A stretch of 7,663 nucleotides of DNA. It comes from RFQD01 sp049314515 (GTDB lineage Bacteria > Actinomycetota > Actinomycetes > Actinomycetales > Microbacteriaceae). Position 1 is the stretch's first letter, and each line of letters opens with the position of its first letter. Both the position numbers and the translations under genes were made by a program. The stretch is taken from positions 1 through 7,663 of the forward strand of contig JBMOEY010000069.1 in assembly GCA_049314515.1 (NCBI GenBank). Reading direction: 5' to 3'. This document shows positions 1-5,477 of this stretch, in pieces. The notes beneath the pieces were generated by a model. The model was not told where the DNA came from and ran no database searches. It saw nothing but the letters and a program-made list of their open reading frames with translations.

Positions 1-606
1 ACCGGTGGGCACGAGATCGTTGGTCATTCCGATGCGCTGGGTCGAAGCGATCCACAACTCGTCATCAACCACAGTGTCTCGACCGCCCGAGGTGAGATTC
101 CAATAGGCGTGCTGCGTCAGGGCAATCGGTGTGTCAGCATCCGCCACTGCTCGCATTTCGCAGGTCAGCGCGTTCTCATCGGACCACAGATACCTGGATG
201 CGACCCGCACGTTACCCGGATACCCACCTTCGCCCGCAGCACTCTCGACGCGAAAGGTGTAGCCGACACCGCGTTCATCCGCGACTGGCTCCGCGAGCCA
301 CTCTCGATTGTCGAGCCGGCCAGTCGTGCCGCTGTGAAGCGTGTGTGGCCCGTCGTTTGCCGAGAGCTCGAGGTCGAGTCCTCCGCCGACGAAGTGTGCG
401 TTTGCCGTGCGCCCGGCCACGCGCCCTACTGTCGCCCCGAAGTACCCGTCGACGTTGTCGACAAATCCCTGCTCCGTGTCGAAGCCAAGAACGCAATCGT
501 CAAACGTGCCGTCGCGGGCGGGAAGAGTTAGTCCAACCAGGCGGGCACCGAACGGGCTTAACGTAAGGCGGGCACCCGATGCGTTCGTCACATGCAGAAA
601 CGACAT
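1..606 (-). CDS. galM: Aldose 1-epimerase (mutarotase), N-terminal 202 codons, 3' end outside window
   Basis: This cytoplasmic enzyme interconverts the alpha and beta anomers of aldoses. Beside xylose genes it would speed supply of the alpha-xylopyranose used by xylose isomerase. The frame is open from ATG at 606 to the window edge. It shows the family motifs in order: GRVAGRTANA at residues 61-70, HTLHSG at 88-93 (active-site His91), GEGGYPGN at 125-132, and TQHAYWNL at 164-171 containing the expected catalytic His166. The usual motif has Phe where this has Trp169. The catalytic Glu lies in the missing C-terminal part. The start is well fixed: an in-frame TAA sits four codons upstream and an AAGGCGG ribosome site precedes the ATG by 8 nt. 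The gene lies 47 bp after the permease on the same strand, so it is probably the last or a late gene of the transporter operon. Substrate preference (xylose versus galactose or glucose) cannot be read from the sequence. Confidence 0.9.
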   Translation of the reverse strand, partial: MSFLHVTNASGARLTLSPFGARLVGLTLPARDGTFDDCVLGFDTEQGFVDNVDGYFGATVGRVAGRTANAHFVGGGLDLELSANDGPHTLHSGTTGRLDNREWLAEPVADERGVGYTFRVESAAGEGGYPGNVRVASRYLWSDENALTCEMRAVADADTPIALTQHAYWNLTSGGRDTVVDDELWIASTQRIGMTNDLVPTG

Positions 607-623
607 CGGATGCCCGCCTTACT

Positions 624-637
624 CGCGAAAATTCGCG
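624..637. repeat. Short inverted repeat upstream of galM
   Basis: CGCGAA-AA-TTCGCG is a perfect 6+6 inverted repeat with a 2-nt centre in the 47-bp gap between the permease stop and the galM ribosome site. In RNA it could form a five-pair stem with a four-base loop just before the Shine-Dalgarno sequence. No U-tract follows, so it does not look like a terminator. It could be a minor operator, a translation-modulating hairpin, or chance. Confidence 0.35.
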
Positions 638-653
638 GTGGAGTGTCTGTTAC

Positions 654-1892
654 CTACGCCCTCGTCAACGAGACGCCAGAACGGCGACGTGACAGTGCAT
701 CAATGGTTGCGGCTGCGACGAGCACACCACCGGTGATGAGGAAGTTCGCACCAGCCGGAAGACCGATGAGGCCGAGTCCGTTATCGATGATTGCAATCAC
801 CAGCGCGCCGATGGCTGCATAGGCGAGGCGACCGCGACCACCAAAGAGGCTCACTCCGCCGACAACGGCTGCGGCAACACCCGACAGCACGATGGAACGA
901 CCCGAAGTCGACTCAATCGAACCGATACGGCTAGCGTGAAGCAGACCCGAAACAACCGCAAGTGACGAACAGATGATGAAGGCATACAGACGAATCTGTG
1001 CCACCTTGATCCCCGCACGACGAGCAGCTTCGGGATTTCCACCCACTGCGTAGATGTAACGGCCGAACAGTGTGCGGTCGAGCACGAACGTACCGATTAC
1101 GAGAATCCCAAGCACAATCGGAATGACGACCGGTACGCCCTCAATGGCAAGCATGCCTTGACCACGATTAACGCTCAGAAGACCCACAACGAGTCCGCCG
1201 ACAACGACAAGTGCCGCGATCTTGATGACGAGCATAACGAACGGACGAGTCGGCAGACCCACCTTGATGCGACGACGACGGTCGTAGAGGCTCAGGATGA
1301 GCGACCCAGCAACGACGATGACGAGCATCGCCCATCCAGCCCAGACTGGCATGTTGCTGTTCATAATGGCCTTGAGTTCCGCCTGCTCCAAGCGGTAGAT
1401 ACCACCATCACCGAGGAGCAGGAGCATGAACCCCTGGAGTCCGAGGAACAGACCCAGCGTCACGACAAACGACGGGACGCCGATGCGTGAGACGAAGAAG
1501 CCAATGAACGCGCCGATGAGCGCACCCGTAGCAAGTGCCACAAGCAAGGCGACGATCCAGTTCCAACCCAGGTTGCTAAAGAGCACCTGGAAAACCGCCA
1601 TGCCCGAGCCCGCGGTCACACCGGCGGACAAGTCGATCTCGGCGAGCAACAGAACAAACACAAGTGCAAAAGCGAGCACCATGAGTTCAGAGGCCTGAAC
1701 GAACAGGTTTGCAATGTTTCCCGTGGTCAAGAAGAACGGGCTCAATGCAGAGAAGAGTGCGGCCAATGCGACGAGTGCGAGAACGGCAGGGAGGGCGCCC
1801 ATGTCGCCACCGCGAACCCGCTGAATGTACCCAGTGAACTGGTCACGAACCGTGCCCTCATGGCCGGTGGCAATTGGAGTGGTGTACGTCAT
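654..1892 (-). CDS. xylH: Sugar ABC transporter permease, XylH-like
   Basis: This is an inner-membrane permease of the RbsC/XylH/MglC family (BPD_transp_2), 412 residues, close to the roughly 390 of E. coli XylH. It probably works as a homodimer that passes xylose from the binding lipoprotein. About ten or more hydrophobic segments are visible, for example near residues 33-54, 69-90, 113-133, 140-160, 184-203, 216-240, 252-271, 300-319, 355-372 and 383-398. The family motif AEIDLSAG lies at 84-91. The cytoplasmic ATPase-contact loop AVGGNPEAARRAGIKV is at 282-297. A basic loop with YDRRRR at 203-208 separates the two halves, as in longer XylH-type permeases. The ATG is 2 nt after the ATPase stop (TAA-CA-ATG), and GAGGGAG about 10 nt upstream lies inside the ATPase gene, so translation is probably coupled. 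The xylose assignment rests on the neighbours; the family fit itself is firm. Confidence 0.93.
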   Translation of the reverse strand: MTYTTPIATGHEGTVRDQFTGYIQRVRGGDMGALPAVLALVALAALFSALSPFFLTTGNIANLFVQASELMVLAFALVFVLLLAEIDLSAGVTAGSGMAVFQVLFSNLGWNWIVALLVALATGALIGAFIGFFVSRIGVPSFVVTLGLFLGLQGFMLLLLGDGGIYRLEQAELKAIMNSNMPVWAGWAMLVIVVAGSLILSLYDRRRRIKVGLPTRPFVMLVIKIAALVVVGGLVVGLLSVNRGQGMLAIEGVPVVIPIVLGILVIGTFVLDRTLFGRYIYAVGGNPEAARRAGIKVAQIRLYAFIICSSLAVVSGLLHASRIGSIESTSGRSIVLSGVAAAVVGGVSLFGGRGRLAYAAIGALVIAIIDNGLGLIGLPAGANFLITGGVLVAAATIDALSRRRSGVSLTRA

Positions 1893-1894
1893 TG

Positions 1895-2644
1895 TTATGC
1901 AACTCCCTCAGGTGTTTTTGAGCCGGTGATGTAAGCAACGACCTCGTCGCGGGTTGTTTTCTTTGCGTCGATGTGAGCCACCATTTGGCCTAAGTAGAGC
2001 ACGCTGATCTTGTCGGCTACTTCGAATACATCGGCGAGGTTGTGGCTAATGATGACGACAGCAATTCCGTTATCGGCGAGGCGACGAACCAGGTTGAGTA
2101 CCTGTTCGGTCTGAGCGACACCGAGTGCCGCGGTCGGCTCATCGAGAATGACCATCTTGGCGTTGCGCAAAACGGATCGCGCAATCGCGACGGTCTGGCG
2201 CTGTCCACCGGAAAGCGACGAAACTTTTTGGCGCACCGACTTGACGGTGCGCACCGAGAGGGACTGCAGCGCCTTTTGCGCGGCGAACTCCATCGAGGCC
2301 TCGTCGAGCGTGCCCGCGTTCAGTTCTTCGCGACCCAAAAACATGTTTTGTACGATGTCGAGGTTTTCACACAGGGCCAGGTCCTGATACACAACCTCGA
2401 TGCCCATGGCCGAAGCCTGTCGGGGTGAACGGATGTGAACATCTTCCCCACGGAACGCGACGGTACCGCCATCGTAGGGCTGAACACCGGAGAGACCCTT
2501 GATGAGGGTCGACTTGCCGGCCCCATTGTCGCCGACGAGAGCGGTGACCTTGCCTTCTTCGACTGTGAAATTCACGCCTTTCAATACGTCGACCGGGCCG
2601 AAGCTCTTGGTCACGTTGGAAAGCTCAATAAGCGGGGTTGCCAC
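1895..2644 (-). CDS. xylG: Sugar ABC transporter ATP-binding protein, single-domain XylG-like
   Basis: This cytoplasmic ATPase powers the xylose importer. It has 249 residues and one nucleotide-binding domain: Walker A GDNGAGKST at 38-46, Q-loop Gln87 in VVYQD, signature LSGGQ at 144-148, Walker B MVILDE at 164-169 with catalytic Glu169, and H-loop His201. E. coli XylG, RbsA and MglA carry two fused ATPase domains (about 500 residues). This is the one-domain form, known from FrcA-like systems and from actinobacterial xylose clusters, and it should act as a homodimer. I chose the GTG at 2644 because AAGGGAG lies about 6 nt upstream and the protein then begins with the normal first strand (ATPLIELSNVTKSFG). 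The frame stays open upstream to an ATG at 2839, but that would add 65 unrelated residues, overlap the end of xylF and run through a strong hairpin. The permease follows after 2 nt. Confidence 0.93.
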   Translation of the reverse strand: MATPLIELSNVTKSFGPVDVLKGVNFTVEEGKVTALVGDNGAGKSTLIKGLSGVQPYDGGTVAFRGEDVHIRSPRQASAMGIEVVYQDLALCENLDIVQNMFLGREELNAGTLDEASMEFAAQKALQSLSVRTVKSVRQKVSSLSGGQRQTVAIARSVLRNAKMVILDEPTAALGVAQTEQVLNLVRRLADNGIAVVIISHNLADVFEVADKISVLYLGQMVAHIDAKKTTRDEVVAYITGSKTPEGVA

Positions 2645-2667
2645 GATTATCTCCCTTGATAGTGCCG

Positions 2668-2680
2668 ACCCGAGACGGGT
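2668..2680. repeat. Small stem-loop upstream of the xylG ribosome site
   Basis: ACCCG-AGA-CGGGT forms a five-pair inverted repeat about 12 nt before the AAGGGAG of xylG. With the two stems upstream of it, it makes the intercistronic spacer of the transporter transcript strongly structured. On its own it is short enough to be chance. Confidence 0.3.
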
Positions 2681-2688
2681 GTGAAGTG

Positions 2689-2703
2689 GCGGCGATATGC
2701 CGC
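2689..2703. repeat. Small GC-rich stem-loop in the xylF-xylG spacer
   Basis: GCGGC-GATAT-GCCGC is a perfect five-pair stem with a five-base loop. On the transcribed (minus) strand it follows directly after a run of seven T (2712-2706) and lies between the 14-bp hairpin and the xylG start. It has no U-tract of its own in the direction of transcription and so is not a terminator. Confidence 0.3.
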
Positions 2704-2743
2704 AGAAAAAAATCTGATTTGGTTTTGCTTTTTTGCTGAAAGA

Positions 2744-2775
2744 CCTCGCGCCGACCAGAAATGGTCGGCGCGAGG
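2744..2775 (-). promoter_or_regulatory. Perfect 14-bp intercistronic hairpin after xylF
   Basis: Arms at 2744-2757 and 2762-2775 are exact reverse complements around a four-base loop (GAAA on the plus strand, UUUC in the transcript). The stem is GC-rich and starts 18 bp after the xylF stop. On the minus strand no U-run follows directly: the next bases are TCTTTCAGC then a run of A, and the nearest T7 run (2712-2706) is about 31 nt downstream. It therefore does not fit a classic intrinsic terminator. More likely roles are 3'-end protection of the xylF message or partial attenuation, which would give more binding protein than membrane components, as is common in ABC importer operons. Partial termination is not excluded. 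Confidence 0.7.
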
Positions 2776-2792
2776 CCGTCATACAGCGGGTG

Positions 2793-3836
2793 TTACTTGA
2801 TGCCGGCTGCGGTACACGCAGCAGCAACGTCGCCGACACAGAGGTCAGCAGCGGTCACGTCGCCAGCGGTGACGACGTCGATGACGTTGTCCTTGCCAAC
2901 CTTCGTGGGCGTAACAGCGATGTAAGGAACACCATCAGCGGTGGTCTTGCCAGCGGTGATCGTCTCGCCCTTGAGGAGCTTGATGATCACGTCGGAAGCA
3001 GCAGCGGCCTCAACCGTTGCAGGCTTCCAGACGGTGCAGGTCTGCTTGCCGAGGAGCACGTTACCGAGACCAGCAGGCGAAGCGTCCTGACCCGAGACGG
3101 GAACGGTGAGACCGTTCTTGTCGAGGATCGTGATAACGCCAGCAGCGTTGGTGTCGTTGGCAACCCACACAGCGTCAACCTTGCCACCGAGCGAGGTCAG
3201 AGCCTGCTCGAAGTTGGTTGCCGACTTTGCGCCATCCCAGACACCGGCGGGCTCAGCAGCAGGCTTGATGCCAGCAGCTTCCATGACCGAAACGGCGCCG
3301 TCGTGGAACATCTTGGCGTTACCGTCAGCGGCGTCTCCACCCATGTAGACAACAACAGCCGTCTTGGGGTCCTTGCCAGCGGCGGTAAGACCGTCGAGGA
3401 TGCACTGACCCTGGATTGCGCCAACGCCCTCGTTGTCAAACGACACGTAGTAGTCAGCACCAGCGATGGGGCGGTCGTACGCGACAACCGGGATACCGGC
3501 AGCCTTGGCCTTCTCAGCAACGGTCACACCGGCGCCCTGAAGGTCAACGAGAACCATAACGCCACAGCCCTTAGCGAGCTGCTGATCAGCAATGGTTGCG
3601 TACTTTGCGGTGTCGCCACCAGCGTTCTGGATGTCAGCTTCGTAGCCGGCGTCCGTGAGTGCCTTCTCGAGTGCGGGGCGGTCGTTGGATTCCCAACGAG
3701 GCGACGACTCGGTGTCGGGCAGGATAACGCAAGCGCGGCTAGCCGAAGCTCCGCCGCCGGATGCTGCACATCCGGTGAGAAGCATGGCCGAAGCCGCTAC
3801 GACTGCACCGATTGAGATCAATGAAGACTTCTTCAA
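2793..3836 (-). CDS. xylF: Sugar-binding lipoprotein of ABC importer, XylF-like
   Basis: This is an extracytoplasmic substrate-binding lipoprotein of the type 1 periplasmic-binding fold (Peripla_BP_4 group), 347 residues. Residues 1-22 form a lipoprotein signal peptide: KK, a hydrophobic stretch, and lipobox LLTGC with lipidated Cys23, followed by a Gly/Ala/Ser linker. XylF-like blocks include SPRWESND at 45-52, VVAYDRPI at 117-124, DYYVSFDNEGVG at 128-139, GNAKMFHDGA at 172-181, VWVANDTNAAGVI at 223-235 and VPVSGQDA at 245-252. These strongly suggest xylose as ligand, supported by the neighbouring xylAB. The start is a TTG at 3836: GAAGGAG lies about 6 nt upstream, and only this start gives a complete signal peptide. 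It is the first gene of the transporter operon, with its own regulatory region upstream and a stable hairpin downstream. Confidence 0.93.
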   Translation of the reverse strand: MKKSSLISIGAVVAASAMLLTGCAASGGGASASRACVILPDTESSPRWESNDRPALEKALTDAGYEADIQNAGGDTAKYATIADQQLAKGCGVMVLVDLQGAGVTVAEKAKAAGIPVVAYDRPIAGADYYVSFDNEGVGAIQGQCILDGLTAAGKDPKTAVVVYMGGDAADGNAKMFHDGAVSVMEAAGIKPAAEPAGVWDGAKSATNFEQALTSLGGKVDAVWVANDTNAAGVITILDKNGLTVPVSGQDASPAGLGNVLLGKQTCTVWKPATVEAAAASDVIIKLLKGETITAGKTTADGVPYIAVTPTKVGKDNVIDVVTAGDVTAADLCVGDVAAACTAAGIK

Positions 3837-3867
3837 TTCTCTCTCCTTCGTAGTTGTGTCACTTGGA

Positions 3868-3885
3868 TGCGCACAAGAGTGCGCG
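3868..3885. repeat. Stem-loop in the xylF leader
   Basis: GCGCAC (3869-3874) and GTGCGC (3879-3884) are exact reverse complements around AAGA, giving a six-pair GC-rich stem. It would lie in the 5' untranslated part of the transporter mRNA about 20 nt before the ribosome site. A regulatory or stabilising role is possible but not shown. Confidence 0.35.
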
Positions 3886-3891
3886 CACAGA

Positions 3892-3905
3892 CCTCTATGT
3901 AGAGG
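3892..3905. repeat. Inverted repeat at the expected xylF transcription start
   Basis: CCTCTA-TG-TAGAGG is a perfect 6+6 inverted repeat placed 5-18 bp downstream of the candidate -10 box of xylF, so it covers or follows the predicted start point. It could be an operator for a second regulator or a small hairpin at the extreme 5' end of the mRNA. Confidence 0.35.
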
Positions 3906-3909
3906 CCCT

Positions 3910-3939
3910 CGTATATGTTGCCCTATCCAACAAATTGTC
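3910..3939 (-). promoter_or_regulatory. Candidate promoter of the xylF transporter operon
   Basis: On the minus strand a possible -10 box TATACG (3915-3910) lies 18 bp from a possible -35 box GACAAT (3939-3934). This would leave an untranslated leader of roughly 65 nt before the TTG start. The main operator candidate fills the spacer between the two boxes, the arrangement expected for steric repression. The boxes match the sigma-70-type consensus only partly, so the exact start is unproven. Confidence 0.4.
3914..3934. promoter_or_regulatory. Candidate ROK (XylR) operator, site 1, in the xylF promoter
   Basis: The plus strand reads TATGTTG-CCCTATC-CAACAAA, an inverted repeat with a 7-bp centre and one mismatch between the arms. 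Read on the minus strand it begins TTTGTTGGAT, identical to the site between xylA and xylR, with AACA at the same distance. ROK repressors of xylose genes in other bacteria bind TTTGTT-type inverted repeats, so this is the best operator candidate in the window. It lies between the candidate -35 and -10 boxes of xylF. Confidence 0.6.
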
Positions 3940-3945
3940 GCGACA
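3936..3945. repeat. TGTCGCGACA palindrome near the xylF -35 region
   Basis: This perfect 10-bp palindrome with a central CG directly abuts operator site 1 and overlaps the candidate -35 box of xylF. It could be a second-regulator site, or chance in GC-rich DNA. Confidence 0.3.
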
Positions 3946-3963
3946 TCTTTTGGTCACGAAACC

Positions 3964-3973
3964 GTAACGTTAC
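3964..3973. promoter_or_regulatory. GTAACGTTAC palindrome, possible LacI-type operator
   Basis: This perfect 10-bp palindrome has the AACGTT core and central CG step typical of operators bound by LacI/GalR-family regulators. It lies 25 bp upstream of the candidate -35 box of xylF, between the two ROK-type sites. No LacI-family gene is in the window, so any cognate regulator would be encoded elsewhere. Confidence 0.35.
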
Positions 3974-3988
3974 CTGTGAAGTTGCCCT

Positions 3989-4008
3989 ATTTGTTGGCTG
4001 AACCACAT
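3989..4008. promoter_or_regulatory. Candidate ROK (XylR) operator, site 2, distal upstream of xylF
   Basis: The plus strand carries ATTTGTTGG followed by CT and, after a spacer one base shorter than in the other sites, ACAT. The left half-site is identical to the other two copies and the right half is degenerate. It is preceded by GTTGCCCTAT, a 10-mer that also occurs at 3917-3926 in site 1. It lies some 50 bp upstream of the candidate xylF -35 box and may be a weaker auxiliary operator. Confidence 0.45.
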
Positions 4009-4055
4009 AATTAAGCCTCGATGAACAGGAAAATATGCCATGCCGCGGCAGGGTA

Positions 4056-5474
4056 TCATCGCGCCGAGGCGAGAATCCGTTTGGCCGCGTCATCATATTG
4101 ACGCGAAATCTGTGGTTGTTGTTCCACGTCGACGGTGGTGATGATTTCCAGATCCCAGTTCGGACGGTGACCCGTGAGGAGCTGCGCAGCCTGCGCCGCG
4201 GCTCCATTCGCAACATACTCACCCGGGGCTGGCACGATCACGGGAACACCAAAAATCTCACCAGCAATGACCTGCACCGCGGGGTTTTTGCCCGCACCGC
4301 CAACGAGAAAGATTCGCTCGCACACGACACCAGCCGCACGAAGTGCGTCAAGTCCCGCATTCAAACCGCAGAGCATCCCTTCGATGGCCGCACGAGCGAC
4401 GTTGACTCTCGTGTTGTTCGCCAAGGTCAAGCCAGAGATCTGCGCCGTTTCGTTGGGCAGATTCGGCGTACGTTCGCCCTCGAAGTAGGGCACGAGCACC
4501 ACGCCCTCGGCACCTGGCGGTGCATCAAGGGCGAGTTTCCCCAGCTCGTCGTGCGACACACCGAAAAGAGTTGCCATGGAGTCGAGAACTCGGGCCGCAT
4601 TGAGAGTGCACACCAAGGGGAGAGCATCACCAGATGCGCTGGCAAATCCGGCAATGATTCCCGTGGCATCGGTTGTCTGCGATGCCGAGACTGCGAAAAC
4701 TGTCCCGCTCGTTCCGAGGGAGACGACAACGTCACCTTGCGTTGCCCCCACGCCCAGCGCCGCCGCAGCGTTGTCCCCGGCACCACACGCAATTCGCATA
4801 CCGCTCGGGGTCGTGAAGGCAGTTTCGCCGGGCATGACAATACGAGGAACCATGGGCACGTGCCCGAGGGCAAACTCCAACACCTGCGGTAAGTACTCGT
4901 TCGTCGTCGGATCGAAGTAACCGGTGCCGCTCGCATCGGAACGGTCGGTCGCCAGAGCCGAAAGGTCAGGACCGAGCTCGGATTCCCCCGCAGGACCGAA
5001 TCCAGCAAGGCGCCATGTCAGCCAGTCATGCGGCAGCGCGACCGCGGCCACACGTTGCGCATTGTCTGGCTCTGCCCCCCGGAGCCACCGCAATTTGGTT
5101 GAGGTGAACGATGCGACAGGAACAGATCCGGTCATTCGCGCAATCTGCTCTGCTCCAAAGTGAGCCGTGATTTCATCGGCGGCCGCGGCACTTCGAGTGT
5201 CGTTCCACAGCAGAGCCGGACGGATGACGTTTCCGCGTTCATCGAGCACGACCATGCCGTGTTGTTGACCACCGATGGAAATCGCATCCACGTCGTCTAG
5301 GCCACCCGCGGCCACCAACACTGCGTTCAACGCCGTCCACCAGTGACGAGGCTCGACTTCGGTTCCCTCGGCGTGCTTGGCGCTGCCCTGACGAATCACG
5401 GCCCCGGTCTCGAGATCACGAATCACGACCTTGCAACTTTGGGTCGACGAATCGACCCCCGCCACGAGCGTCAT
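4056..5474 (-). CDS. xylB: Xylulokinase
   Basis: This cytoplasmic FGGY-family kinase phosphorylates D-xylulose to D-xylulose 5-phosphate using ATP, delivering it to the pentose phosphate pathway. It has 472 residues, close to the roughly 480 usual for XylB. Visible blocks are the N-terminal phosphate-binding strand VAGVDSSTQSCKVVI (4-18), GGQQHGMV (68-75) for substrate contact, LLWNDTRS (88-95), CGAGDNAAAALG (230-241) with the expected catalytic Asp234, VSLGTSGTVF (251-260), and the C-terminal nucleotide motif FLVGGAGKNPAVQVIAGEIFG (389-409). The ATG is 3 nt after the xylA stop (TAA-CGC-ATG) and has no strong ribosome site of its own apart from a GGGTG, so it is probably translated by coupling to xylA. 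I see no good terminator in the first 100 bp downstream, so some xylAB transcripts may read into xylF. Confidence 0.96.
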   Translation of the reverse strand: MTLVAGVDSSTQSCKVVIRDLETGAVIRQGSAKHAEGTEVEPRHWWTALNAVLVAAGGLDDVDAISIGGQQHGMVVLDERGNVIRPALLWNDTRSAAAADEITAHFGAEQIARMTGSVPVASFTSTKLRWLRGAEPDNAQRVAAVALPHDWLTWRLAGFGPAGESELGPDLSALATDRSDASGTGYFDPTTNEYLPQVLEFALGHVPMVPRIVMPGETAFTTPSGMRIACGAGDNAAAALGVGATQGDVVVSLGTSGTVFAVSASQTTDATGIIAGFASASGDALPLVCTLNAARVLDSMATLFGVSHDELGKLALDAPPGAEGVVLVPYFEGERTPNLPNETAQISGLTLANNTRVNVARAAIEGMLCGLNAGLDALRAAGVVCERIFLVGGAGKNPAVQVIAGEIFGVPVIVPAPGEYVANGAAAQAAQLLTGHRPNWDLEIITTVDVEQQPQISRQYDDAAKRILASAR

Positions 5475-5477
5475 GCG

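Noticed and set aside
2645..2839. N-terminal extension of the ATPase from an upstream ATG at 2839
   Set aside because: The extra 65 residues are not ABC-like, overlap the end of xylF and run through the 14-bp hairpin. GTG at 2644 has a good ribosome site and gives the normal domain start.
2733..3815. Long open frame (about 360 codons) on the plus strand opposite xylF
   Set aside because: It is antisense to a clear lipoprotein gene with signal peptide and family motifs. The translation shows no recognisable domain, and the openness follows from codon bias of the opposite strand.
3952..3979. CRP/GlxR-like site suggested by TCAC and GTGA near 3954 and 3976
   Set aside because: The half-sites are in the wrong order for TGTGA-N6-TCACA and are not symmetric about a common centre.
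4031..4055. Possible terminator after xylB (TGCCGCGGCA palindrome followed by a TATTTTCC stretch on the minus strand)
   Set aside because: The palindrome leaves no loop, the alternative stem is only about four pairs, and the T-run is short, so it is not a convincing terminator.
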